From assembly GCF_013409365.1 (NCBI RefSeq), contig NZ_JACCBA010000001.1, forward strand, positions 6,386,001-6,450,000: 64,000 nt of DNA, in the 5' to 3' direction. Position numbers and translations under genes: made by a program. This DNA comes from Actinomadura luteofluorescens. Its GTDB lineage: Bacteria > Actinomycetota > Actinomycetes > Streptosporangiales > Streptosporangiaceae. The stretch's first letter is position 1; every line of letters starts with the position of its first letter. Below, piece by piece: positions 40,949-49,747 of this stretch. Under the pieces are notes generated by a model. That model saw only the letters and a list, made by a program, of their open reading frames with translations. It had not been told where the DNA came from and made no database searches.

Positions 40949-41131
40949 TCGTGCTAGCCCTCGTCTCAGACGCTGAACCCGGGTAGATCCCGGGTCGTAG
41001 AGCCATTGTATGTGGTGTGCCGAGTAGCTCGCGAGCATTCCGGAGGTTTTGTGGAGGCCGCTTCCCGGCGAGTTGTGTCGCTTTTGTGTATGCCTGACGG
41101 TGATGCCCTGAATGAGTGGGCGGAATGCGTC

Positions 41132-44100
41132 TTATGTACCCGTGAACTCGTCGAGGTGGCTGAGGCGAGTTCGGAGGCTTTCGGCCTCGCGGAGGTCGAG
41201 GGACTCGAATATCTGCGCGGCTTCCTGCCAGTACTCCCGGGTCTTGTCCCGGCCCTCAACGTGCAGGAAGGCGGTGCCGAGGCTTGCCAGCGTCTTGGCG
41301 ATCTCGTCCGGCACACCTATCCGGGTGGCGAGGTCGCTGGCGCGCTGTAGGTGTTCGATGGCGGCCGGATACCGGCCGGACGCCGTCAGCGTCTCGCCCA
41401 GATGCCGGAGGGCGACCGCTTCCTCGTATCGCTCGCTTATGCTCTGAGAGATCGCCAGTGCGCGCTCGTGATGTATGAGTGCTTCGCCATAGCGGCCGGT
41501 ATCCTGAAATGTGGCGCCGATACCGATCAGAGTCTCGACTTGGGTTCGGCGGTCCCCCAGCTCCATCGCCAGGGCAAGTGCCTTCCGATAGTGTTCCAGG
41601 GCGGTCTCGTGTTCACCGGTATGCCTACTGACATTACCCAGGTTAATGAGCATGATGGCCTGGTTCTGGCGCCCGAGTTCCGCTGCCGCGGCGGCCGTTC
41701 TCCCGTAGTAGTCCACAGCCTTGTCGACGGCGCCCATGCGAAGCATGAGATCGCCCATGTTGTTGAGCGCCATCGTCCGGCGGCGCGGATCCTCGATCTC
41801 GGTGAAGATGGCTAAGGCGCGGAGGCGTAGTTGTTCAGCCTCCCGATATCGCCCCCTGTACTCAAGGAATATCGCCGTGTAGTCGAGATTCTTGGCCTCG
41901 CCGCGCCGGTCGCCTAATGATCGGTGGATGGCGAGCGCTTCCCTGCCGTGAGCGAGTGCCTCGGGGAAACGGGAGAGGTGCCAGTGGATGAGGCCCATGT
42001 GATCGAGGATGTCCGCCTCGCCGTGTCGCTCACCTGCCGACCGGAAGACCGCTAAGGCTCGCTCGGCGTCCTCCAGCGCGCTGTCGTACTCGCCGCTGCG
42101 GAACCGGACGAGACTGCGGTCCGACAGCGCACGGGCGAGACTTGGCCCGTCGCCGCTGTCGCGGAGGGCGGTGATCGCCCGGGAGTGGAGCCGTTCCGCC
42201 ACCTCCCAGTGGCCTTGCGACTCCAGATACCCCGCGAGCACCCGCGCGAACCCGGCGACGTGGCCGGGCAGCCCCGCACGCTCGGCTTCGGCGGCCGCGT
42301 TCAGCAGGCAGTGGTACTCGGTGGCGAACCACGCGGTGGCCTCCGGCTCGTCCCGCGGTGAAGGGAGCTCCGGGGGCGTGTGGACCAGCCGCAGGTCGTG
42401 CGCAGCCCGGTGCGGGGAGATCAGCCGGTCCGCCTGCTCGGCCGCGGCAAGGTAGAAGTCGAGGATCCGGTGGACGATCCGGCGGCGCTCCTCCTCCGGA
42501 TCCGTCTCGCGGGTGAGGCGGCGGACATAGTCGTGCACGAGGTCGTGAAAGCGGTATCGGCCGCTGACCGGCTCGGTGATCAGATGGCGGTCGAAGAGTT
42601 CCTCCAGGATCCGCTCGGCCTCTCGCACCGGGCGCCCGAGCGCCGCCGCGGCCGCGTGTGCCGTCAAGTCGGGCCCGGGATGCTGCCCGAACGCGCGGAA
42701 GGCGTCGCCGAGCGACGAGGGAAGCCCGCGATAGGAGATCTCGAACACGGTGGTGATCTCGCGCCCCTCGTCCCGCACCTCGTCCAGTCGCCGGTCGTCG
42801 GGGGACAACCGGACGAGGAGGTCGCGGGTGGTCCAGGCACGGCGGTGCCTCAGCCGGCTCGCAACCATGCCCACCGCCAGCGGCAGTCGCCCGCAGCGTT
42901 CGACCACCTCCCTGACGTCATCGCCTGCCTCGGCGCGCCCGGCCCCCGCGATGCCGGTGAACAGGGCCGTCGCGTCTTGCACCGGCAGGACGTCCAGCGA
43001 GAGCGGCCAGGAGTCGTGCAACCCGGTCAGCCGCCGGCGGCTGGTCACGATCACCAGGCATCCGGCGGACGCCGGCAGCAGCGGTCTCACCTGCTCGTGG
43101 CCTGCAGCATCGTCCAGTACGAGGATCGCGCGGCTCGCCGCCAGTTCGGACCGCCACAACGCGGCGCGCTCGTCCAGCGCCCGCGGCACGCGGGTTGCCG
43201 GAAGCCCGATCATGCGGAGCAGCGTGTCGAGCGCGTCGGCGGGGTCGAGTGGCTGCTGCCGAGGGTCGTGCGCGTGTAGGGAGAGGAACATCTGGCCGTC
43301 GGGGAAGTGCTCGGCCAGGTGGTGTGCCAGGCGGACGGCCAGCGCCGTCTTGCCGACGCCCGCCATTCCGTCGAGGGTGATGACGGTGACCGTGGACGTG
43401 CTCGGCGGGCCCGCGGGCCCGCGCTCCCGGATGGTCGGCACCATGTCCATGAGCTGCTGGAGTTCTTCGTCGCGCCCGACGAACACCCGCGGGTCGTGGG
43501 GCAGCGTGTGCGGAGACCGGTCGACGCTCAGCTGGGTGCCGGGAACACGCAGCAGCGCGGGGTCGGACCGCAGGATCTGCTGTTGGAGCTGGCGCAGCCC
43601 TGGACCCGGCTCCGTGCCGGTCTCCTCCACGAGGAGGCCGTGAGTACGCCGATACATCTCCAGCGCCTCGGTCTGCCGACCGCACCGGTAGAGGGCCATC
43701 ATGAGCCGCTCGACCGGCCGCTGGTCCTGAGGGTGGCGTTCGGTGAGGTCGGACAGCTCTCGGAGGACATCGGCGTGGTTGCCGCGCTGGAGCTCCAGAT
43801 CGATGCGGTCGAGTGCGGCGGCGAGCAGTTCCTCCTCAAGATTGCGGCGGGTGCGCTCGGCCCAGTCGCCGGTGAGGTCGGCGAGCGGCTCGGCGCGGCA
43901 GAGCGCGGCCGCCCGTCGGTGATGGTCCAGGGCGTACTCGTCGTCGCCGCTCTCTGCTATCGCCCGTGCCTGACCGCGCAACCGCCGGAACAGATGCAGG
44001 TCGACCGCCTCGTCGGCGATGTCGATTTGGTAGGAACCCTGTCGCGACACGAGGGCGATGTCTTCCACGCCTTCCAGCCGGTTCCGTAAACGCGCCATAT

Positions 44101-44293
44101 AGGTGTGGAGTCCCTGGCGAGCTTTGGCGGGAGGGGTGGCGCCCCATACGCGAAATATGAGAATCTCAGCGGGTACAGGTTGCCGTGGAGTCAGCAGGAG
44201 CGCGGCCAGCACACATCGCTCCTTGGTCGTTCCGAGGTCGCGCCGCTGGCCGTCGATCCACAGCTCAACGGGGCCTAAGACACGGAACTCCAC
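41132..44293 (-). CDS. AfsR-like SARP regulator with NB-ARC and TPR domains
   Basis: A 1053-residue multidomain activator. Residues 1-75 are an OmpR-type winged helix (FRVLGPVELWIDGQRRDLGT). About 80-245 are the bacterial transcriptional activation domain (VDLHLFRRLRGQARAIAESG). The NB-ARC ATPase has P-loop GMAGVGKT at 309-316, RAILVLDDAAGHEQVRPLLP and a CGRLPLAVGMVASRL GLPL motif. A long tetratricopeptide region follows from about 640 (ALEDAERALAVFRSAGERHG, ALAHGREALAIHRSLGDRRG and six or more further units). GTG at 44293 follows AAAGGGG and gives the canonical N-terminus. It probably activates the divergent operon through the direct repeats at 44422; TPRs may bind a peptide or protein ligand. 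Confidence 0.92.
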   Translation of the reverse strand: MEFRVLGPVELWIDGQRRDLGTTKERCVLAALLLTPRQPVPAEILIFRVWGATPPAKARQGLHTYMARLRNRLEGVEDIALVSRQGSYQIDIADEAVDLHLFRRLRGQARAIAESGDDEYALDHHRRAAALCRAEPLADLTGDWAERTRRNLEEELLAAALDRIDLELQRGNHADVLRELSDLTERHPQDQRPVERLMMALYRCGRQTEALEMYRRTHGLLVEETGTEPGPGLRQLQQQILRSDPALLRVPGTQLSVDRSPHTLPHDPRVFVGRDEELQQLMDMVPTIRERGPAGPPSTSTVTVITLDGMAGVGKTALAVRLAHHLAEHFPDGQMFLSLHAHDPRQQPLDPADALDTLLRMIGLPATRVPRALDERAALWRSELAASRAILVLDDAAGHEQVRPLLPASAGCLVIVTSRRRLTGLHDSWPLSLDVLPVQDATALFTGIAGAGRAEAGDDVREVVERCGRLPLAVGMVASRLRHRRAWTTRDLLVRLSPDDRRLDEVRDEGREITTVFEISYRGLPSSLGDAFRAFGQHPGPDLTAHAAAAALGRPVREAERILEELFDRHLITEPVSGRYRFHDLVHDYVRRLTRETDPEEERRRIVHRILDFYLAAAEQADRLISPHRAAHDLRLVHTPPELPSPRDEPEATAWFATEYHCLLNAAAEAERAGLPGHVAGFARVLAGYLESQGHWEVAERLHSRAITALRDSGDGPSLARALSDRSLVRFRSGEYDSALEDAERALAVFRSAGERHGEADILDHMGLIHWHLSRFPEALAHGREALAIHRSLGDRRGEAKNLDYTAIFLEYRGRYREAEQLRLRALAIFTEIEDPRRRTMALNNMGDLMLRMGAVDKAVDYYGRTAAAAAELGRQNQAIMLINLGNVSRHTGEHETALEHYRKALALAMELGDRRTQVETLIGIGATFQDTGRYGEALIHHERALAISQSISERYEEAVALRHLGETLTASGRYPAAIEHLQRASDLATRIGVPDEIAKTLASLGTAFLHVEGRDKTREYWQEAAQIFESLDLREAESLRTRLSHLDEFTGT

Positions 44294-44351
44294 CCGGCGC
44301 CCCTTTGTGGAAAATATCCTCCTGAGTCGATTTTGGCATCGAGGGCCCGGC

Positions 44352-44371
44352 ATGACCAGAGTTCTGGTCAT
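44352..44371. promoter_or_regulatory. Perfect 20-base palindrome in the SARP/operon intergenic region
   Basis: ATGACCAGA-GT-TCTGGTCAT has exact 9-base arms, 58 bases before the SARP GTG and 125 bases before the divergent operon. SARPs bind direct repeats, so this is probably the site of a second, unidentified regulator acting on the SARP gene. Confidence 0.55.
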
Positions 44372-44421
44372 AGTTCACATGGCCGCCAGGGGCCGCACCT
44401 ACTTGCCAAGTCAGGCCGACT

Positions 44422-44442
44422 GCAAGTTTTCGTCAAGTTTTC
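44422..44442 (+). promoter_or_regulatory. SARP-type direct repeat with 11-base period
   Basis: GCAAGTTTTC (44422-44431) and TCAAGTTTTC (44433-44442) differ at one base and repeat with an 11-base period, the hallmark spacing of SARP binding sites upstream of activated promoters. A CCAAG also occurs at 44406-44410, out of phase. The repeat is oriented toward the operon at 44497, so that operon is the predicted target. Confidence 0.62.
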
Positions 44443-44496
44443 CGATCGACACTCGATTCCAGAAGCAGGTCATTTCGATCCGCGACGGAGGAACGG

Positions 44497-45702
44497 ATGA
44501 CAACATCCGAGGTCGAAGGGGGTTCGTTGACGGGGCCAATGGGTTTCGAATGGCGTCGGCCGCTCAGCCGGTTCGATCCTGGCTGGTGGGGCGGACTGGG
44601 GGACCGGCGCACGGTGCTGGTGGTGGTGGGCTCGCCCGAACTGGGGCAGCCCGTCCTGGACACGGCCCGGCTGGCGAGCACCGATCCGCGGCTGCGGGTG
44701 CTCCTCACGACGCTCCCCGGGCCGTCCGATGCGGCGGTCGACGCGCTGCTCAGGGACGCGGGCACCGTGCCGCTGTCGTGGCGCGAGGCGAGGTCCGGCG
44801 ACTTCGCACTGGTCGTCGCCGCCGGTCTGGCGCCTGGGCGCTGGCCGTCGGCGCCACTAATCGTGTTTCCGTGGAAGGGCATGGAACGCGCAGTGCACCT
44901 GGCGGGCAGGAAGATCCACGGGGGACCGGTGGTCCTCGCCTGTGCCCACGAGGTGGACCGCCCCCTGCTGCACGAGACCGGGGCGACCACTGAGGCGGTT
45001 GTCGTCGGAGACTCCGTCCACGACAGGATTGTCGCGAGCCTCCCGTTCCGCGACTTCTATCGGCGTGCTCTGGGGGTGGGCCGGCACCGCAGGCTTGTCG
45101 TGGTGGCGCTCCCTGCCGCTGGCGCGGCGAACCGTTGCGGAGGCCTCCGCCGTGGCTCGGGGACTCTCGCGCACCGCCTGCTCACCGAGCTGCCCCCCGA
45201 GGGCTTCCAGGTCCTCGGCCTCCACGAGCCGGGAACCCTCCCGTCTCCCAGCAGCCCTAGCGCGGCCGACCTGCGGAACGGTCTCGGGCTCCTGCCACTA
45301 GAGGCGGACTGGCGCGCGGCGCTCGTCGCCGCCGACTGGATCATCGGCGCGCCCGGTGCGGTGACCCGGTACGGCACGATCACCGGCGTCCCGGTGATGC
45401 TCACCGACGCCCCGCCTCGCGCGACGGGGATTTCCTCTGCCGCGGCCTCGTACGGTGTCCGGCTGGTGGCGCACCGTCCGGTCCTGGAGCAGTTGACCGA
45501 AGCGGTGGCGCAATGGCGGCCGGACCACGCCCAGACGGTGGTCAGGGGCATCACCTCAGAGCCGGGGCGGTTCGACCGCGCCGTCCGCCGCACGATGTAC
45601 AGGCTCCTGCGCCTACCGCAGCCCGCCACGATCCCCGTCGCGGAACCGGTCTCGCCGCCGTTCCGCATCGAGTGCCCGGCCGATCGTCCGATCGACGTGT
45701 GA
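44497..45702 (+). CDS. GT-B-like glycosyl/glycerophosphotransferase family protein, paralogue 1
   Basis: A 401-residue soluble protein. N-terminal half: RTVLVVVGSPELGQPVLDTA with a Rossmann-like pattern. C-terminal half: DWRAALVAADWIIGAPGAV, then TRYGTITGVPVML, a donor-binding pattern seen in CDP-glycerol glycerophosphotransferase-like proteins. Related actinomycete proteins have been mis-annotated as translation initiation factor 2. It lacks a clear catalytic motif. It is paralogous to the next gene (both have SLPFRDFYRRALG-like and RAALVAAD blocks). GGAGG lies six bases before the ATG. First gene of the SARP-divergent operon. Confidence 0.7.
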   Translation: MTTSEVEGGSLTGPMGFEWRRPLSRFDPGWWGGLGDRRTVLVVVGSPELGQPVLDTARLASTDPRLRVLLTTLPGPSDAAVDALLRDAGTVPLSWREARSGDFALVVAAGLAPGRWPSAPLIVFPWKGMERAVHLAGRKIHGGPVVLACAHEVDRPLLHETGATTEAVVVGDSVHDRIVASLPFRDFYRRALGVGRHRRLVVVALPAAGAANRCGGLRRGSGTLAHRLLTELPPEGFQVLGLHEPGTLPSPSSPSAADLRNGLGLLPLEADWRAALVAADWIIGAPGAVTRYGTITGVPVMLTDAPPRATGISSAAASYGVRLVAHRPVLEQLTEAVAQWRPDHAQTVVRGITSEPGRFDRAVRRTMYRLLRLPQPATIPVAEPVSPPFRIECPADRPIDV

Positions 45703-45715
45703 CAGGAAGGTTGTT

Positions 45716-46957
45716 ATGGAGTGCACGATCCACCCCTGGGTGCCGGGCCCGTTCGGACTGGACGCCCGGCGGGGTTCGACGATGCCCGGGCAGCGCACCG
45801 TCCTCGCGGTGGCACACCATCTGACGGCGGCGACGCGGCTGGCGGACGTCATACCGCTGCTGGAGACCGACCGGAGAGTGGCCGTCGCCTACACCGCCGC
45901 ACCGGCGTCGGTCTTCACCGGCGGACTGGACGCGCATCTGCGGGACCTCGGAGGGCTGGTGCTGCCGTGGGCCCAAGCGGTCACCACCCGGTTCGACCTC
46001 GTCGTGGCGGCGAGTCACGGGATGCTGGAGAACCTGCACGGCCCCGTCATGACGGTCCTGCACGGGGCCGGCCCCGGCAAGCTGCTCGGCCGCCTGCGGG
46101 GCGCCGGACCTCCGGCCGCGCGGCCGGTCACCGGACTGATCAGGGAGCGGATCGTCGTCGCGGGACGGGTCGTGCCCTCATCGATGGCCCTGGCGCACGA
46201 GCGGCACCTGAGCATGCTCGACCGCGAGTGTCCGGAGGCGCGGCCGGTTGCGTTCGTCTGCGGGGACCCGTGCCTGGACAGGCTGACGGCGAGTCTGCCC
46301 TACCGCGAGGCGTACCGGCGGTCGCTGGGCGCCGTCGGCGGCAGGCGCTTGGTCCTCGTCAGCTCCACTTGGGGCCGGGACTCGCTGTTCGGGGCGCACC
46401 CCGACGTGCTCTTGCGGGTGGCGACCGAGTTGCCGCGCGACCAGTACCAGATCGTCGCGGCACTGCACCCGCACATCTGGTCGTGGTACGGCAGAAGGCA
46501 GGTGCTCTCATGGCACGCGGACTGCCTGCGGCTCGGCGTCCGGCTACTGCCACCGGAGGAGGGCTGGCGCGCTGCGCTGGTCGCCGCCGACCGGGTGGTC
46601 GGGGACCATGGCTCGGTGACGTACTACGGCGCTGCGCTGGGCGTGCCGGTGCTGCTCGGTGCGTTCCCCGAGGAGAGCGTGGCGCCTGGGACGCACACCG
46701 CCGGGCTCGGGGCGGTCGCTCCGCGGGTCGAGTGGGACCGGCCGCTCGTCCCCCAGCTCGCCGAGGCCGCCCACGCGTTCACCAAGCGGGTGCACGACGA
46801 GCTGCGCCATGGCCTGAGCTCCCGGCCAGGGGAGGCGGCCCGGCTGATCCGGGCCGAGATGTACCGGTTGATGCGACTGCAGGATCAGGCGCGCTCGCCG
46901 GACGTCCTACCCGTACCGGCGCCGTGTCCACCCGCCGCCGGCGTGCAGGCGGCGTGA
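45716..46957 (+). CDS. GT-B-like glycosyl/glycerophosphotransferase family protein, paralogue 2
   Basis: A 413-residue paralogue of the preceding protein. RTVLAVAHHLTAATRLADVI, then VLPWAQAVTTRFDLVVAASH form the first half. HPHIWSWYGRRQVLSWHADC, then GWRAALVAADRVVGDHGSVT and YYGAALGVPVLLGAF form the donor-side half, better preserved than in paralogue 1 (DHGSVTYYG). Predicted to act in the cytoplasm on an unknown nucleotide-activated donor. GGAAGG precedes the ATG, 13 bases after paralogue 1. Confidence 0.72.
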   Translation: MECTIHPWVPGPFGLDARRGSTMPGQRTVLAVAHHLTAATRLADVIPLLETDRRVAVAYTAAPASVFTGGLDAHLRDLGGLVLPWAQAVTTRFDLVVAASHGMLENLHGPVMTVLHGAGPGKLLGRLRGAGPPAARPVTGLIRERIVVAGRVVPSSMALAHERHLSMLDRECPEARPVAFVCGDPCLDRLTASLPYREAYRRSLGAVGGRRLVLVSSTWGRDSLFGAHPDVLLRVATELPRDQYQIVAALHPHIWSWYGRRQVLSWHADCLRLGVRLLPPEEGWRAALVAADRVVGDHGSVTYYGAALGVPVLLGAFPEESVAPGTHTAGLGAVAPRVEWDRPLVPQLAEAAHAFTKRVHDELRHGLSSRPGEAARLIRAEMYRLMRLQDQARSPDVLPVPAPCPPAAGVQAA

Positions 46958-47490
46958 TGGTCATGCTGGTGCGGGTCTGGAAGGAGCCGGCCGAGTACCG
47001 CGATACGGGAACGGAACGGGTCCTGGTCGGAGGCCGGGTGCTCCGGCTGGAGCGCTCGCCGACCGGCGGCCCTTTCGAGCCGCCGCTCGACGAGCACTTG
47101 GTGGCCGGGCCCGGTGAGACGTCGCGGGACTTGCTCTCCTGTGCGGACGTGATCGTGCGGTACGGCGGTGAACCGGCACTGCACCAGGCGGAGTTCCCGG
47201 GATGCCTGGTCGTTGCGGTGAACACGCGCGACGGGTGCCTTCTGGCCGCGGGCGGATGGTCGGCACGACTCGTCCCGGTCCTCGGGGAACGGTGCGGGGA
47301 GGCGGACGCGTCGGCGTTCGCCTCGGCCATCCATGCCTGGATGGTGGCGGGCCTTCCACTCGATGCGGTCACGCGCCTCACAGCTGTACGGGGCAACGCC
47401 GTCGCCCAGGTCAGGGTCCGGGATCCGGCCGTGCGGGCGGCTCCTGGGGCGCCGGCGGTTCGGACTGAGCTTCGTCGAGCCGTTCCCTGA
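46957..47490 (+). CDS. Hypothetical third gene of the SARP-divergent operon
   Basis: A 177-residue protein. LVRVWKEPAEYRDTGTERVL, VADVIVRYGGEPALHQAEFP-like and CLVVAVNTRDGCLLAAGGW segments suggest a compact alpha/beta fold; no catalytic motif is seen. The ATG overlaps the stop of paralogue 2 (GTGATG), so translation is coupled and the product probably works with the two GT-B-like proteins. The final 80 bases overlap the 3' end of the convergent NB-ARC gene, so the last 25 residues may be less constrained. Confidence 0.68.
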   Translation: MVMLVRVWKEPAEYRDTGTERVLVGGRVLRLERSPTGGPFEPPLDEHLVAGPGETSRDLLSCADVIVRYGGEPALHQAEFPGCLVVAVNTRDGCLLAAGGWSARLVPVLGERCGEADASAFASAIHAWMVAGLPLDAVTRLTAVRGNAVAQVRVRDPAVRAAPGAPAVRTELRRAVP

Positions 47491-49615
47491 CCGGTGTTGC
47501 CTGCGGGGCGCCGAGCTCGGTGTAGATGGCGAGCGCCTGTTCCAGAAAGCGACGCTCGTCCGCCCCGGCGCCCTGGTGCGCCGCCACTCTGGCGAGTTCC
47601 CACAGGGCGCCGGCCTCCACGTGGCGCGCGCCCGCCTCCCGGGCGACGCCGTGGGAGGCGTGGAGCGCCTCCGCTGCCTTGTCCGGGTGCCCCGCCAGCA
47701 GACGGGCCTGGCCCAGACAGGTCAGGGTCCGCGCCTGGTGGTAGGGCTCGTCGAGCCGCACGAACGTGTCCAGCGCGCCGGTCAGCACGGCCTCGGCCTC
47801 ATCGTGCCGCCCTGACGCGCTGAGCGCTTCGCCGATGTGCCGTTCCATGAGCGCTATGCCGCGCGGACGGTCGAGTGCCGCGTGCACGTCCCGCGCCTCC
47901 CTGAACAGGCCCACGGCGGGGGCCAGGTCGCCGGTGGCGAATGCGACGAGGCCGAGCCCTTCCAGGGCCGCCGCCTCGCCGAGTCGATGGCCGGTCTGCC
48001 GCTCAAGCGCGAGCGCCGCCTCATAACGGTCGCGGGCGGCATCGATCTCCTGGAGGTTGAGGTGGGCCACGCCGAGGCCCTCCAGCATCCGCGCCTGAGC
48101 GCGCGGGTCTTCGCAGCTGCGGGCGGCGACGAGCCCCAGCTCGTACATCCGTACCCACGCTCGGTAGTGCTTGCGGTGGAGGAACAGCGGCCATTCCGCC
48201 TCGCATAGCTGCCACGCGACGGAGTGCAGCCCGGCCTCATGCGCGTCCCGGGCGACAGCGGCGAGGTTGTGCCGCTCCTGCTCAAGCCAGGACAGGGCCA
48301 TGGGACGGTTCGTGAGCGCGCCGTTGCGCCGTCCGGAGGTGTAGCGGTCGCCCAGATGCCACCGTCCGGGCATCAGGAGGAGGTCGGCGGTGACCGCGGA
48401 CGTGAGGTACCAGTCCGCCAACCGGGCCAGCGCCTCTTCCCGGTCGGGCGCCGCTGCCGGTTCATGGGCCTTGTCACGGGCATGCAGCCGAACCAGGTCG
48501 TGGAAGAAGTAGCGCTCGTCTCCGGCTTCGATCAGGAGGCTGGCGTCCACCAGATCGTGCAGCAGGTCTGCGGCGTGGCCTTCGTCCGTTCCGAGCAGGG
48601 CCGCGGCCGCGGCCACATCGAAGTCGGCCCCGGGATGGACGCCGAGCAGCCGGTAGGCACGTGCGTGTGCGTCGTCGAGAGCCTGGTATGAGGTGTTGAA
48701 CACGGCGTCCACCGAGATATCTCCCTCTCCGGTGCGCAAGGCCGACAGCCGACGCGCCTCGTCGCCGAGCTCGGCGACGGCGCGTGCGATCGGCCAGCGC
48801 CGCCGAGCGGCGAGGCGGGCGCCCGACGCGCAGACCGCGAGCGGCAGCGTCCCGCAGAGGGCCACGAGCGATCGGGCGTGCTCGCGTTCCGCCCTTATCC
48901 GGTCCGCGCCGATCAGACGCTCCAGCAGTTCCAGCGCACCCGTCACACCAAGCGGATCCACGTCCACGAAGCGTGCGCCGTCGACGACGAGCCCCGATAG
49001 GCGACGCCGGGAGGTGACCACGACCAGTGACCCGCCTGCGCCGGGCAGCAACGGCCTGACCTGGGCCGCCGAGACCGCGTTGTCGAGAAGAACGATGAGG
49101 CGGCGTCCCGTGGTCATGGATCGGAACAGGGCCGCCTGCTCGTCGATGCTGGACGGGATGCTCTCTGGCAGAGCACCGAGCGCCCGCAGGAAGCGTTCCA
49201 ATGGCTCGTCCGGGGGAAGCGGATCGGCTCCGGAGAATCCGCGCAGGTCGACGAATAACTGACCCTCGTATTCGCCTTTCACCTCATGTAACCAGTGCAG
49301 GGCCAGTGTGGTCTTCCCTACACCGCCTGCCCCGATGATCACGACGAGCCCCTGCCGGCCCGTGTGCGCACGAAGCTCCGCCATTTCGTCGTGGCGGCCG
49401 GCGAACAGCCCGGGCGCAGGAAGTTGCGCCGGAGCGGGGAGAGACGCGCTTGGCGGCATGGTGATGTGGACACCGCCGGCGATGGAACCCGCCTGAACGC
49501 TGGAACCCGCTATCGTTCCGGTCAGTTCGTTGGCCCACCGGTCCCGTTCGTCGGGAGACTGCACCATCGATCCATCCCATGACATGGCGGACGAGAGGGT
49601 TCGCGCCCGGTCCAC
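47411..49615 (-). CDS. NB-ARC/TPR protein (bacterial NLR) with N-terminal amyloid-type motif
   Basis: A 734-residue STAND ATPase. Residues 32-51 (TGTIAGSSVQAGSIAGGVHI) match the VxQxxxIxGxVxI pattern of RHIM-like bacterial amyloid signalling motifs. A Pro/Ala linker leads to NB-ARC with P-loop GAGGVGKT (95-102), RRLIVLLDNAVSAAQVRPLL and the GTLPLAVCASGARL GxP motif. A winged-helix and then TPRs (about 470-720) follow. No DNA-binding or effector domain is present. In NLR/effector pairs, ligand sensing by repeats lets the motif seed amyloid on a partner; the partner is the divergent gene at 49748. The start is uncertain: in-frame ATGs at 49585 and 49567 keep the motif. Confidence 0.88.
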   Translation of the reverse strand: MDRARTLSSAMSWDGSMVQSPDERDRWANELTGTIAGSSVQAGSIAGGVHITMPPSASLPAPAQLPAPGLFAGRHDEMAELRAHTGRQGLVVIIGAGGVGKTTLALHWLHEVKGEYEGQLFVDLRGFSGADPLPPDEPLERFLRALGALPESIPSSIDEQAALFRSMTTGRRLIVLLDNAVSAAQVRPLLPGAGGSLVVVTSRRRLSGLVVDGARFVDVDPLGVTGALELLERLIGADRIRAEREHARSLVALCGTLPLAVCASGARLAARRRWPIARAVAELGDEARRLSALRTGEGDISVDAVFNTSYQALDDAHARAYRLLGVHPGADFDVAAAAALLGTDEGHAADLLHDLVDASLLIEAGDERYFFHDLVRLHARDKAHEPAAAPDREEALARLADWYLTSAVTADLLLMPGRWHLGDRYTSGRRNGALTNRPMALSWLEQERHNLAAVARDAHEAGLHSVAWQLCEAEWPLFLHRKHYRAWVRMYELGLVAARSCEDPRAQARMLEGLGVAHLNLQEIDAARDRYEAALALERQTGHRLGEAAALEGLGLVAFATGDLAPAVGLFREARDVHAALDRPRGIALMERHIGEALSASGRHDEAEAVLTGALDTFVRLDEPYHQARTLTCLGQARLLAGHPDKAAEALHASHGVAREAGARHVEAGALWELARVAAHQGAGADERRFLEQALAIYTELGAPQATPVRERLDEAQSEPPAPQEPPARPDPGP

Positions 49616-49747
49616 TCTTTAAGTTACCTCGCCTTTATGGGGCGCCATCAATTGACGTTGCGGTCGGCGAAAATTCGGCGAGAACTGCTGGTTTCGGTTA
49701 TTGGATTGCCGGAGTCCTCGTGATGAACTGTGAGGGTGACAGATCCG

